Positions 48,293 to 56,243 of a DNA stretch of 64,000 nucleotides are shown in pieces; positions within the stretch are counted from its first letter, which is position 1, and each line of letters begins with the position of its first letter. The stretch lies in NCBI GenBank assembly GCA_002706765.1, contig PAJV01000033.1:26377-90376 (forward strand). The letters run 5' to 3'. The DNA is from Gimesia sp. Its GTDB lineage: Bacteria > Planctomycetota > Planctomycetia > Planctomycetales > Planctomycetaceae. Position numbers and translations under genes: made by a program. The notes under the pieces are model-generated. The model saw only the letters and a program-made list of their open reading frames with translations. It made no database searches and was not told the origin of the DNA.

Positions 48293-48342
48293 GCAAACCC
48301 CTTTTGGTACTGTGTAGATTCGTCTGGGACATTTCAGGTGGG

Positions 48343-48392
48343 AAGTAGAAACCCCGCTCACCAGTCGGGGTAAGCGGGGTCGGTTTCTACTT
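48343..48392 (-). other. Intercistronic hairpin between the thioredoxin-like and YVTN genes
   Basis: AAGTAGAAACCCCGCT (48343-48358) and AGCGGGGTCGGTTTCTACTT (48373-48392) are long inverted arms. The hairpin lies 24 bp after the stop of the upstream minus-strand gene and 51 bp before the next. There is no T-run on the minus strand, so it may be an RNA-stabilising or processing structure rather than a strong terminator. Confidence 0.45.
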
Positions 48393-48416
48393 TAAAAAAG
48401 CAATCTCATCGATCAA

Positions 48417-48971
48417 TCAATTCAAGATCTTGGAAGTCTCGTTCACGATCTGAGAGATTTTGTCTTTGGAGAGGTCACCCTTCTTGAAAGCGTGGTTGAC
48501 CTTTACCTGTCCATCGACCCACATCAGTACGGTGATGTCAGCGTCTTTGGAAATTTTGTAAGCAGCAGGACCAGCTTCACCTTCGTAGTTGGTCAGGGGA
48601 GTGTTTTTGATTTTTTTGCTGTCAGCAACTTTTTTCAGTTCATCGCTGGATTTGTCAGCATCATCTGTCAGGTGCACGACGAATGCAGCCATTTTCTGAT
48701 CCCGGTTTTCGCCGACTTTGGCGTCAATTTGAGTGATCAGGTCCTGAACATCGCCATTCATGTCCCGAGTGAAAATATTCACTACAGGTCGTTTGCCATA
48801 GCTGCAGCGATAACAGAGTGATTTACCAGCGTTCGGGCCCGTACAATCATTGACTGTATACGCACCGGGTTTTCCGCCGACTTTAATACCAGATTCGACT
48901 TCAGCTGCTGAGCTGAATGAGCTGGCTGCAACGAACATCAACGCGACTGAGAGTGTAAGCAGTCTTTTCAT
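48417..48971 (-). CDS. Small secreted thioredoxin-like protein
   Basis: The product is 184 residues with a strong ribosome site (GAGGAGA) and signal peptide MKRLLTLSVALMFVAASSFSSAAE. The mature domain has CxxC as CYRC (C53-C56) followed by a strand RPVVNIFTRDMN and a helix, then MAAFVVHLTD, which suggests a thioredoxin-like fold with the redox pair before the first strand. A cis-Pro-like TPLTNYEGEAGPAAYKIS segment follows. No function is known; a role in periplasmic thiol chemistry is inferred. A perfect inverted repeat lies upstream. Confidence 0.7.
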   Translation of the reverse strand: MKRLLTLSVALMFVAASSFSSAAEVESGIKVGGKPGAYTVNDCTGPNAGKSLCYRCSYGKRPVVNIFTRDMNGDVQDLITQIDAKVGENRDQKMAAFVVHLTDDADKSSDELKKVADSKKIKNTPLTNYEGEAGPAAYKISKDADITVLMWVDGQVKVNHAFKKGDLSKDKISQIVNETSKILN

Positions 48972-49025
48972 GTATTTCTCCTCAAATTCCTATACGTGAC
49001 AAAAAGTGTTCTGCGGGATGCAGAT

Positions 49026-49047
49026 GATACGTTAATACTAACGTATC
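49026..49047. promoter_or_regulatory. Perfect inverted repeat upstream of the thioredoxin-like gene
   Basis: GATACGTTA (49026-49034) and TAACGTATC (49039-49047) are perfect 9-bp arms with a 4-bp spacer, 55 bp upstream of the start codon on the minus strand. Size and symmetry fit a dimeric repressor or activator site, and the minus-strand centre TATTAA could be a -10 element. No adjacent regulator gene is present, so the binding protein must lie elsewhere. Confidence 0.45.
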
Positions 49048-49176
49048 GGTAAATTTTAAATTGTGTGAAACAGCAGTGCAAACCCACGAGCCAAAAATCT
49101 CGGGATACACGGCGACGTCACTTCATTGTTTCTTCACGTTTGAAATAGTCAACTTGTGAATCGGGAACTTTTCTCA

Positions 49177-51864
49177 TCAGGGGCGTTCCCAGACAGCAGG
49201 CAGTTTTTTCGAAGCTTCCCCGTAGGTCTGAGAGACAATAAAACCGCTGGCCTGGGATGTATAAAAAATCCGCCCGTTGGAAACGACGGCTCCCAGACAC
49301 TCCCGCGAGTCAATCGCGGGGCCCGTGGAAACCAGTTTGCCATCGTCGGATAAATCAATCATATCCATATTGGCTCCCAGTACATAAGGCTCGGAGAGTG
49401 TGAATCGGCAGCAGGCATAGTTATGGCCGATACTGTTCACGACTTTACCTGTTTTGTGATCAAACACGTTACCTTTGCCGCGGAGCGCATTGGAAAAGAT
49501 ATAATCCTTTCCGACCGTGACGACATTGAGAGCCGACGTAACCGCGTCGGACTGCCAGACCAGCGAACCATCTTTCGCGTCGAGGCACCAGACAAATCGG
49601 TCCTGCGTGTCTTCATTGGCGCGGTTGTATCCACCGATGTATATGCGTCCGTCGCGGGCACTCAGCGTGCATTTGGATGTGACATAATACTTGTTCGTCA
49701 GCCAGACAACGTCCCCCGTCTTCGGGTCGAGGCAGGCCGTGATCCCGTTGTTTTCGACGGGTAAGCCGCGGCGTTTCCGTTGACTGCTGGCGTAGCCGAA
49801 GAAGGTGGAGTAATACAGTTTGCCATCCAGAATGGCGATGCCACAATCATTGCCGCCACGACCGTACTCGGAGAAGTCTTTCTCCCAGACGACTTTGCCG
49901 GTATCGAGATCCCAGGCCCAGATCCGCGGGCGGTGATCCCGGGGATAGTAAGGGTTGTCGTTCGAATAAATCCAGCTCATGACTTCGCGACCATCTTCAG
50001 TGACTGCGGGTTTACCGCCGAACGTGAAGGCTTTCTCTGTCCCCTGAGCCGCGTATTCCCCGGAACCGGAGGCGTAGATGGCGATGTTGCCTGAGACAAC
50101 GGGGGGAAACTGTCTGCTCCAGCTGGGAGAACCGGTGAAGGGTGCTTCCCAGAGCAGATCCCCGGTTGCGGCATCCAGGCAGCGCATGACGGACTTCTTG
50201 ATCCCCGCCTGGGGAATCAGCAGTTTACCATCGATATACAGCGGCGAAGTAAATGAGAGATAGACGTCGGGCCAATAGCGTCTCCAGAGCATACGGCCGG
50301 TATCCTGTTCGACGGCGATGATCTGTCCTTCGGCGGTATGCGTATAAAGTCGACCGCCCCCACAGACGGGCAGATGTTTGACGGTGCCTTCCAGACGACG
50401 TGCCCAGCGCATCCGCAGTGGTGGTTTCAACCACTGGGCATTGGCGTTGGTGCCGCCGAAATCGCCGTAGTTGGTGTACCAGTCGAATTCCGGTTTCGCC
50501 AGGGGGCCGGTAATGGGATTTCGAATCTTCCAGATCTCAAGGTCCCGCTCTGGCAGCGCGGCCTGCGTGCCGGGTGTTGAGCCGTCGGCATTCAGAATGT
50601 AAAGGTAACCGTCTTCGCAGGGGACATAAATTTTCTGATCGGCAATCGCGACCGGTGCAGTAATCGGGGCGTTGAAGGCGGTTTTGAATTCGGTCGTTTT
50701 CTGATCTGTGAGCGAGACGACATACAGGCTGCCATCCAGACCGCCATAGACGATGTGGTTCTCAGTGATAACCGGCGGACAGATGGAGGGCGCTTCACAA
50801 AGGACGTCGGTGGTCTCTGCGTCGATCGTGTGACGGACCAGGCCGAGGCCGGCTTCGGGGCGAACACGATAGACATCGTTGCCGCGAATGCTGACCGAGG
50901 CAAAGCCGAGCAGGCCGGGATCGCGGATGGAAGTTTGTGTGCCCTGGATGTAATCCGCTTTGATTTTGTCGCCATCCAGCCGCATGACTTCGACGCGACC
51001 TGCGTTATCGCGGCGATGCCACTGCACGAAGACATTGCCGGCGGCATCGGCGCTTTGACCAAAGGTGGCGGGAAATTCCGCACCGGCATACTTGGGGATT
51101 TCCCCGACGACCTGCAGCTCCGGGGCGGCTCCCGTATCTTTCAGGAAGATAGTACGTCCGCCGGCGGGGATGACCAGGGAATCACCGGCCAGGCAGATAT
51201 CGCGCGAACAGACGAAGTGATCCTTCCAGGTGACACGGTCCTTGCGGTGTTTCAGCCAGTCCTCGCCGCTCCAGCGATTGCCATCGAAATCCACGACTTC
51301 TTTGACAAAGTCCCACGTCCAGACGACTTTGCCAGCGGGTTCGACGGCGTAGACCTGGGCGCCCAGGGTGGCGAAGTAGACGCGGCCTTTGTTGACGACC
51401 GGGGCAGAGAAGATCGGTTCCCGGCAGTCGAGTTCTTTTACGACGTCACCGGTTTTGAGATCGAAGACATAATAATAACCGGCGGCAGTGCCGACGTGCA
51501 GATAGTTCTCGATGATGGCCGGAGAGGCGACGTTGTTGCAGTTCCCCGGCCCCCCTTTGGTCGCGTATTTCCAGAGGACTTTGCCCGACTGCCCCTCGAT
51601 TGCAAAGACCACGCCGGCGCCGTCAATGACAAAAACGTTTCCCTGGCTGACCACCGGCGAGGTATAGATGCCATCGGTCAAGGGAACAGCGGCTGCCAGC
51701 GAGAGTGGCGTCTGAATGGAGATTCCGGCGGCATTGCCCGATCGCTGGCTGTCTCCTTTTAACTGCGTCCAGTTTTCTTCCGCGTGAGCCAGGGAACAAC
51801 AGAATGTCAGCGACAGGAAGACCTGAAACCAACAAAAACAGTGGCGGGCTGGTATCATCATCAT
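49177..51864 (-). CDS. PQQ-binding-like beta-propeller repeat protein
   Basis: The product is 895 residues from the ATG at 51864, where a run of Met and a signal peptide begin (MMMIPARHCFCWFQVFLSLTFCCSLAHAEE); an upstream start would add 25 residues without a better signal. It contains numerous PQQ-type blades such as GVVFAIEGQSGKVLWKYAT, YYYVFDLKTGDVVKELD, IIAVEQDTGRMLWRRYW, WAWDLDTGKVVWEKDF and VWCLDAKDGSLVWQSD, spanning most of the protein as two propellers. Enzymatic PQQ residues were not identified, so it is probably a propeller of BamB/outer-protein type or a binding scaffold. It stands alone. Confidence 0.85.
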   Translation of the reverse strand: MMMIPARHCFCWFQVFLSLTFCCSLAHAEENWTQLKGDSQRSGNAAGISIQTPLSLAAAVPLTDGIYTSPVVSQGNVFVIDGAGVVFAIEGQSGKVLWKYATKGGPGNCNNVASPAIIENYLHVGTAAGYYYVFDLKTGDVVKELDCREPIFSAPVVNKGRVYFATLGAQVYAVEPAGKVVWTWDFVKEVVDFDGNRWSGEDWLKHRKDRVTWKDHFVCSRDICLAGDSLVIPAGGRTIFLKDTGAAPELQVVGEIPKYAGAEFPATFGQSADAAGNVFVQWHRRDNAGRVEVMRLDGDKIKADYIQGTQTSIRDPGLLGFASVSIRGNDVYRVRPEAGLGLVRHTIDAETTDVLCEAPSICPPVITENHIVYGGLDGSLYVVSLTDQKTTEFKTAFNAPITAPVAIADQKIYVPCEDGYLYILNADGSTPGTQAALPERDLEIWKIRNPITGPLAKPEFDWYTNYGDFGGTNANAQWLKPPLRMRWARRLEGTVKHLPVCGGGRLYTHTAEGQIIAVEQDTGRMLWRRYWPDVYLSFTSPLYIDGKLLIPQAGIKKSVMRCLDAATGDLLWEAPFTGSPSWSRQFPPVVSGNIAIYASGSGEYAAQGTEKAFTFGGKPAVTEDGREVMSWIYSNDNPYYPRDHRPRIWAWDLDTGKVVWEKDFSEYGRGGNDCGIAILDGKLYYSTFFGYASSQRKRRGLPVENNGITACLDPKTGDVVWLTNKYYVTSKCTLSARDGRIYIGGYNRANEDTQDRFVWCLDAKDGSLVWQSDAVTSALNVVTVGKDYIFSNALRGKGNVFDHKTGKVVNSIGHNYACCRFTLSEPYVLGANMDMIDLSDDGKLVSTGPAIDSRECLGAVVSNGRIFYTSQASGFIVSQTYGEASKKLPAVWERP

Positions 51865-52076
51865 CTTACTCAGTCTGCGGTTTTGAGGAAAAACTGGCGG
51901 GACGCAAGGTCGGATACTCGGTCTGTCTTTGTGAATCAACGTCGCATTGGGGGAGGACGTTTCAATTTCATATCAATGAATTCACATATTGATCATAGAC
52001 GGCTTAATTTTGGGAGTCTACCATTTTCCGGGTTTTTCGCTGAGAACGGTGAATATATTTTAAGAATACTGATAAT

Positions 52077-52108
52077 AAAAAAACGGCTTCCGGGAGGGGA
52101 AGCCGTTT
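52077..52108 (-). terminator. Rho-independent terminator after the minus-strand DUF1501 gene
   Basis: AAACGGCTTCC (52081-52091) and GGAAGCCGTTT (52098-52108) pair perfectly. Read on the minus strand the stem is followed by a run of seven T residues (plus-strand A-run 52077-52083). It lies 28 bp after the DUF1501 stop, so it closes the DUF1549/DUF1501 operon. Confidence 0.9.
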
Positions 52109-52135
52109 GGAATTCTGATTGGAATCCGTTCTGTT

Positions 52136-53449
52136 TTAGAACAGACTGGTGACTGCTTCCCCATCGTGGGCGACCTTGAAAGGGCGACCATCGGGTGAGA
52201 AGATTTCCTTGTCCAGTGGCAGGTTCAAAGCGGAAGCGATGGTGGCGTTGAAGTCAGCTGGGAGTACGCCGTCAGCATCCACGCTGTGTCCTGCTTTGTC
52301 AGACTTACCATAGAACCGACCTCCCTTGATGCCGCCCCCCATCAGGGCAGCTGAGAAGACGCCGGGATGGTGATCGCGGCCCCCGTTCTGGTTGATGACA
52401 GGAGTACGACCGAATTCCGTCGTGAGGACGACGAGAGTTTCATCCAGCAGTCCCCGTTCAGACAGGTCTTTCAGCAGATTGCCCAGTGCTTTATCCAGAA
52501 TGCCTGTGCGGCTGGGTAGAATGCCGTCGTCGTAAATATCGCGGTGCATGTCCCAGCCACCAAAGTTGACTTCGACGCAGCGAACATTGTTTTCGACCAG
52601 GCGTCGCGCCAGCATACAGCCCTGGCCGAAGGAATTGCGGCCGTATTTATCACGGTCTTCCGCTTTTTCTTCATTCAGGTCGAAGGCTTTCAGTTCATCG
52701 CTGGAAAGCAGGCTGGTGGCCTGAGAATAAAAGTCTGTATAAGCCAGGACATTTTTATTCTTGAACCGGGTCTGAAACTTTTTGTCGAACTTGTTGATCA
52801 GATCAATGCGTTTTTCAAACGTGTTGTCAGACAGGTAGGCAGGAGTATCTGTGTTTTCGAGCCCTCGATTGGGGTCACCAATCGGCAGGGGGCTGTAAGA
52901 AGGATCCAGAAATCCTGAACTCGGGTGTCGGGCGGGCGCACTGATGAGAACGGTATCGGGCAGATTTTTATTCTGACGTCCGCGGAAACGCTGGATCCAC
53001 GGCCCCATGGAGGGGTGCCGGGTCGAAGCGATTTCTTTGTAGCTGGTCCGCATCATGTATTCACCAGGGCCATGCGCGCCGGTTTCGGTATACATGGAAT
53101 TGATGACGGCCATCTTGTCAAACTCTTCTGCCAGTGTGGGAAGATGCTCACTGATCTGGGCACCGGGGACGCTGGTTTTAATCCCCCTGGTTTCGCCCTG
53201 GTTCGCATGGCCTGGTTTGAGGTCGAATGTGTCCAGGTGAGTCATGGCACCTGCCATATACAGGTAGATCAGGCGTTTGGCTTTGCCGTTGACGGGAGTG
53301 CCTTTTGCTCCTTTGCTTCTTTTAGCAGGAGCCGCTTCCAGCATGTTGTTGAAGACGGGCAGAACGCTGACGCCCAGGGCGGATTTGGCAGCGTATTCCA
53401 GAAACTGCCGCCGACCTACTCCGTCGAGTTTGGTAAAGATTTCTCTCAT
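52136..53449 (-). CDS. DUF1501 family protein
   Basis: The product is 437 residues. The N-terminus (GVGRRQFLEYAAKSALGVSVLP) is Tat-type. Conserved blocks are RLIYLYMAGAMTHLDTFDLKPG, GAHGPGEYMMRTSYKEIASTRHPSMGPWI, QGCMLARRLVENNVRCVEVNFGGWDMH, LVVLTTEFGRTPVINQNGGRDHHPGVFSAALMGGGIKGGRFYGKSDKAG. The WGGEFGR seen in the other three is TTEFGR here, and HGGPS is AGAMT, so it belongs to a different branch. It is encoded 87 bp after the DUF1549 gene and ends at the terminator. Confidence 0.9.
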   Translation of the reverse strand: MREIFTKLDGVGRRQFLEYAAKSALGVSVLPVFNNMLEAAPAKRSKGAKGTPVNGKAKRLIYLYMAGAMTHLDTFDLKPGHANQGETRGIKTSVPGAQISEHLPTLAEEFDKMAVINSMYTETGAHGPGEYMMRTSYKEIASTRHPSMGPWIQRFRGRQNKNLPDTVLISAPARHPSSGFLDPSYSPLPIGDPNRGLENTDTPAYLSDNTFEKRIDLINKFDKKFQTRFKNKNVLAYTDFYSQATSLLSSDELKAFDLNEEKAEDRDKYGRNSFGQGCMLARRLVENNVRCVEVNFGGWDMHRDIYDDGILPSRTGILDKALGNLLKDLSERGLLDETLVVLTTEFGRTPVINQNGGRDHHPGVFSAALMGGGIKGGRFYGKSDKAGHSVDADGVLPADFNATIASALNLPLDKEIFSPDGRPFKVAHDGEAVTSLF

Positions 53450-53536
53450 CTGATAGCCTTTTATTTATTATGTGAACCGTATGTGATATTTAAAGAACCG
53501 GCCCCCGCCGATCAACGGGGGGGAGCCGGTGTCGTG

Positions 53537-55516
53537 TTATTGAATAAACAGGAACTCGCGAGTATTCACGAGCGACCAGATCACGTTACCGTAACCCGCG
53601 GGGCCATTGGTCTCGATCTCATCCAGGGCGATTTTTGTTTCGTCTGCATCGGGACGACGACTGAGAATCGTCATGAAAATGACATCGACGCCATCCTTGA
53701 TGGTTTTCTGCTCAATCACGTTGTTATAGATTGTGGAACCTTTTTCCAGCATCATGTGAGTCACCGGTCCGTTAAACATGAACAGCACCTGTGGCACGGA
53801 ACCGGTATCGGAGGAAGCCGAGATCAGTTCACGATCGGATTGACCGAAGGTACGCAGGAAGTGGCTGGGAGATACCGGTGAGGGCAACTCGGAAGCACGT
53901 GCCAGCAGCTGGCCTTTGTACTTGTACTTCTTTTCCCGCTTGTAACGCGTGCGATCAATTTCTTCCCGTTTCTTTTCATCGGCATCCAGGACCTCCTGCG
54001 CGGTGGCTTTATTCAGGTCGACCGAAATGATTTCGCTTTCCACTTCCGCAGGCAGTTCCCGGTATTCTTCGGGATCGACGACGGCGATGGTCAGGAAGGA
54101 ATCCCAGGCCTGTTCAGCGGTCATGCGACGCAGAACCGGACCGGGAAAGTGATAGAGTTCACTCAGCGGGACATCCTCGGTGGAAGCCTGTCGCTGGTAG
54201 GTTTTGGTGTTGAACAGAATCCGCAGGTATTCCTTCATGTCGAAATTCAGACGTTTCATTTCTGATTCGAGATGTTTCATCAGTTCGGGATTTTCTGCAA
54301 CCGTGCTGTCCATCATGTCGTCGACGGGTTCAATCTGACCGCGTCCGAAGGCCTGTGTCCAGAGACGATTGGCAATGGTCAGTGCAAACCGGGGATTGTC
54401 TTCCGCGACCATCCAGCGGGCAAATGCCTGGCGGGGTGTTTCCCCACTGCGAATATCAGCCGGTTTGCCGAAGATTGTTTTAGGTGCAACAACCGATTTG
54501 GGTTTGGCATCGGTATAAGCATAGTCGTGAGGCAACTGGATCTTGCGGTTATTGTCGTGTACGACCATCATGTTCACTCGGATCATGCGGTTGAACCGGC
54601 CCTGGTTGCGACGACGATCCTGTTCTTCCTGATCCAGTTCGACGTATTCTTTACGCAGGCGGCTGTTGGGATCCTCTCCGGTGTAGAACCGTTTGTCGCG
54701 GCCACTGGCACGAGTTGAGGAACCGAACGTGAAGGCGGCCATCTCGTAGAACTCTTTCTGCTTCCAGCGATCAAAGGGATGATCGTGGCACTGGGCACAG
54801 CCGATGCGGGTTCCCAGGAAGATCCGCACGGTATTATTCATGTTATCCAGCGGCATGCCGGAATCACGCTGCATGTAACCGGTGGCGGGATTCTCCCAGA
54901 TCAGGCCTTCTGCGGTGATCATTTCATTGACCATTTTGTCCCAGGGCTTGTTTTCAGCCAGCGACTGTTTGATCCACTGACGATAGGGAGAGCCATCGAC
55001 GTTGTTATTGAGGCGGTCGGTGTAACGCAGTACGTCGGCCCAGTAATTGTAGAAGTGGCTGGCGTAACCATCGCTGTTCAACAGGCGGTCGATCAGCATC
55101 TTGCGTTTGTCGGGATGGCGTGATGCCAGGAAGTACTTTGTTTCGCGGTAAGTCGGGATCGTGCCGGTGATGTCGAGATAGATGCGACGCAGGAACTGTT
55201 CGTCGGTCGTCATCGGGTTGGGTTCGACTTTGTATTTCCGATAGTTGGCTTCGACCAGCTTGTCGATTTCTTCAGCCGATTTGATAGCGGTAATCAGTTT
55301 GGTCGTGCTGACCGGTTTGGATTTGACCGTGAATCGTGGCGGGAGTGGTTCTTCTTTTTTGGGTGCGGCTTTTTTGGCTGCGGGTTTTCGGCGTGGTGCT
55401 GCCTCGGAATCGGGCAGGCTGGAGAAAACGATGAACGCAAAAGCGGCAATACAACAACTGCTTAACTTCCAGTGCCGCGCAATCAGACCGCGGCGACCGA
55501 TTTGGTTTCCTGACAT
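53537..55516 (-). CDS. DUF1549/DUF1553 protein without N-terminal haem domain
   Basis: The product is 659 residues from ATG 55516, which gives a signal peptide-like stretch (LSSCCIAAFAFIVFSSLPDSEAAP) followed by a Lys/Ala/Pro-rich linker. The DUF1549 region (about 90-310) has TTDEQFLRRIYLDITGTIPT and CAQCHDHPFDRWKQKEFYEM, the only CxxCH motif. A DUF1553 region follows (NPRFALTIANRLWTQAFGRGQIEPVDDMMD). Unlike the other three paralogues there is no PSCyt1 motif before DUF1549, and the protein is about 350 residues shorter. It is followed by its DUF1501 partner. Probable periplasmic or membrane-anchored protein of unknown reaction. Confidence 0.85.
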   Translation of the reverse strand: MSGNQIGRRGLIARHWKLSSCCIAAFAFIVFSSLPDSEAAPRRKPAAKKAAPKKEEPLPPRFTVKSKPVSTTKLITAIKSAEEIDKLVEANYRKYKVEPNPMTTDEQFLRRIYLDITGTIPTYRETKYFLASRHPDKRKMLIDRLLNSDGYASHFYNYWADVLRYTDRLNNNVDGSPYRQWIKQSLAENKPWDKMVNEMITAEGLIWENPATGYMQRDSGMPLDNMNNTVRIFLGTRIGCAQCHDHPFDRWKQKEFYEMAAFTFGSSTRASGRDKRFYTGEDPNSRLRKEYVELDQEEQDRRRNQGRFNRMIRVNMMVVHDNNRKIQLPHDYAYTDAKPKSVVAPKTIFGKPADIRSGETPRQAFARWMVAEDNPRFALTIANRLWTQAFGRGQIEPVDDMMDSTVAENPELMKHLESEMKRLNFDMKEYLRILFNTKTYQRQASTEDVPLSELYHFPGPVLRRMTAEQAWDSFLTIAVVDPEEYRELPAEVESEIISVDLNKATAQEVLDADEKKREEIDRTRYKREKKYKYKGQLLARASELPSPVSPSHFLRTFGQSDRELISASSDTGSVPQVLFMFNGPVTHMMLEKGSTIYNNVIEQKTIKDGVDVIFMTILSRRPDADETKIALDEIETNGPAGYGNVIWSLVNTREFLFIQ

Positions 55517-56243
55517 GCAATAACTCCCAGAGTCGTTCCTTGAATTGTTCAGAGATGACAGCGTACCAGACTGCAAGAGAAGTGACAGGCTGGACCTGTG
55601 TCTCATATTCTATACAAAACGCAACAGTAAAAACTAATGTAAAGCAGATTAATTTTATCTTAACCCGCGTGTTTTTTGCTCAGATAAGGGTACAAAAAAC
55701 TACTGGCGTCTGACGGGGTTGCGGGGCATTTCCGTCGCCGATTTCTCATTTGAAAACGGAGCAGGATCGACGAACAACCGGAAGGGGAATGACGCTGCGC
55801 GCATCGCTGCAAAATTTTGAAGAAGAAACGGCTCAGGTCATACGGGTCAAAACTTCCGAGGCAAACGCAGCACCCTCATTCAAATCATCGGATCTGCATT
55901 CGCGATGATAGATTAGCCGCACCGCAAGGACTGACGAGTCTGTCTCTGTGAAGTCTGTCCCTGAGAAGCCTGTAGAATGCACCAGGGGCCTTACTCCCGT
56001 ATTTTCAAAACTCGGTCAATCGAATCTCATTTATTACTTTCAATCCGGAATGCCGGAATGAATGAAGAGGTATAAAAATCCTTTTCACATCACAAATCTC
56101 GAGAGCAGGTACGGGTGGTTTCAGTTCCGTTTTCGGCATTTTTTTCTCAACAGCAGACAAACAAAATCGAACGCGGTACAATGCAGGACGCATTTATTGT
56201 AACAGCGTGATCCTCGTCCAGGCAGCTCAATCGGAGGTTTTTT
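55517..56243. other. 727-bp spacer, no gene recognised
   Basis: This is the longest gene-free stretch. It separates the divergent DUF1549 gene and the fused esterase gene. A small tandem repeat is present: GTCTGTCTCTGTGAA and GTCTGTCCCTGAGAA (55938-55967). Composition is mixed, no long ORF has planctomycete-like coding character, and no known repeat or RNA was recognised. The ribosome site GGAGG for the esterase lies at its right end. Confidence 0.4.

Noticed and set aside
50755-51762. 335-residue plus-strand ORF
   Set aside because: It is antisense to the PQQ propeller gene; the translation shows no domain and follows the codon bias of the opposite strand.
52925-53881. 318-residue plus-strand ORF
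   Set aside because: It is antisense to DUF1501 and the end of DUF1549, with no recognisable fold.
55938-55967. 15-bp tandem repeat as a regulatory array
   Set aside because: Only two good units and far from either gene start; insufficient evidence for function.
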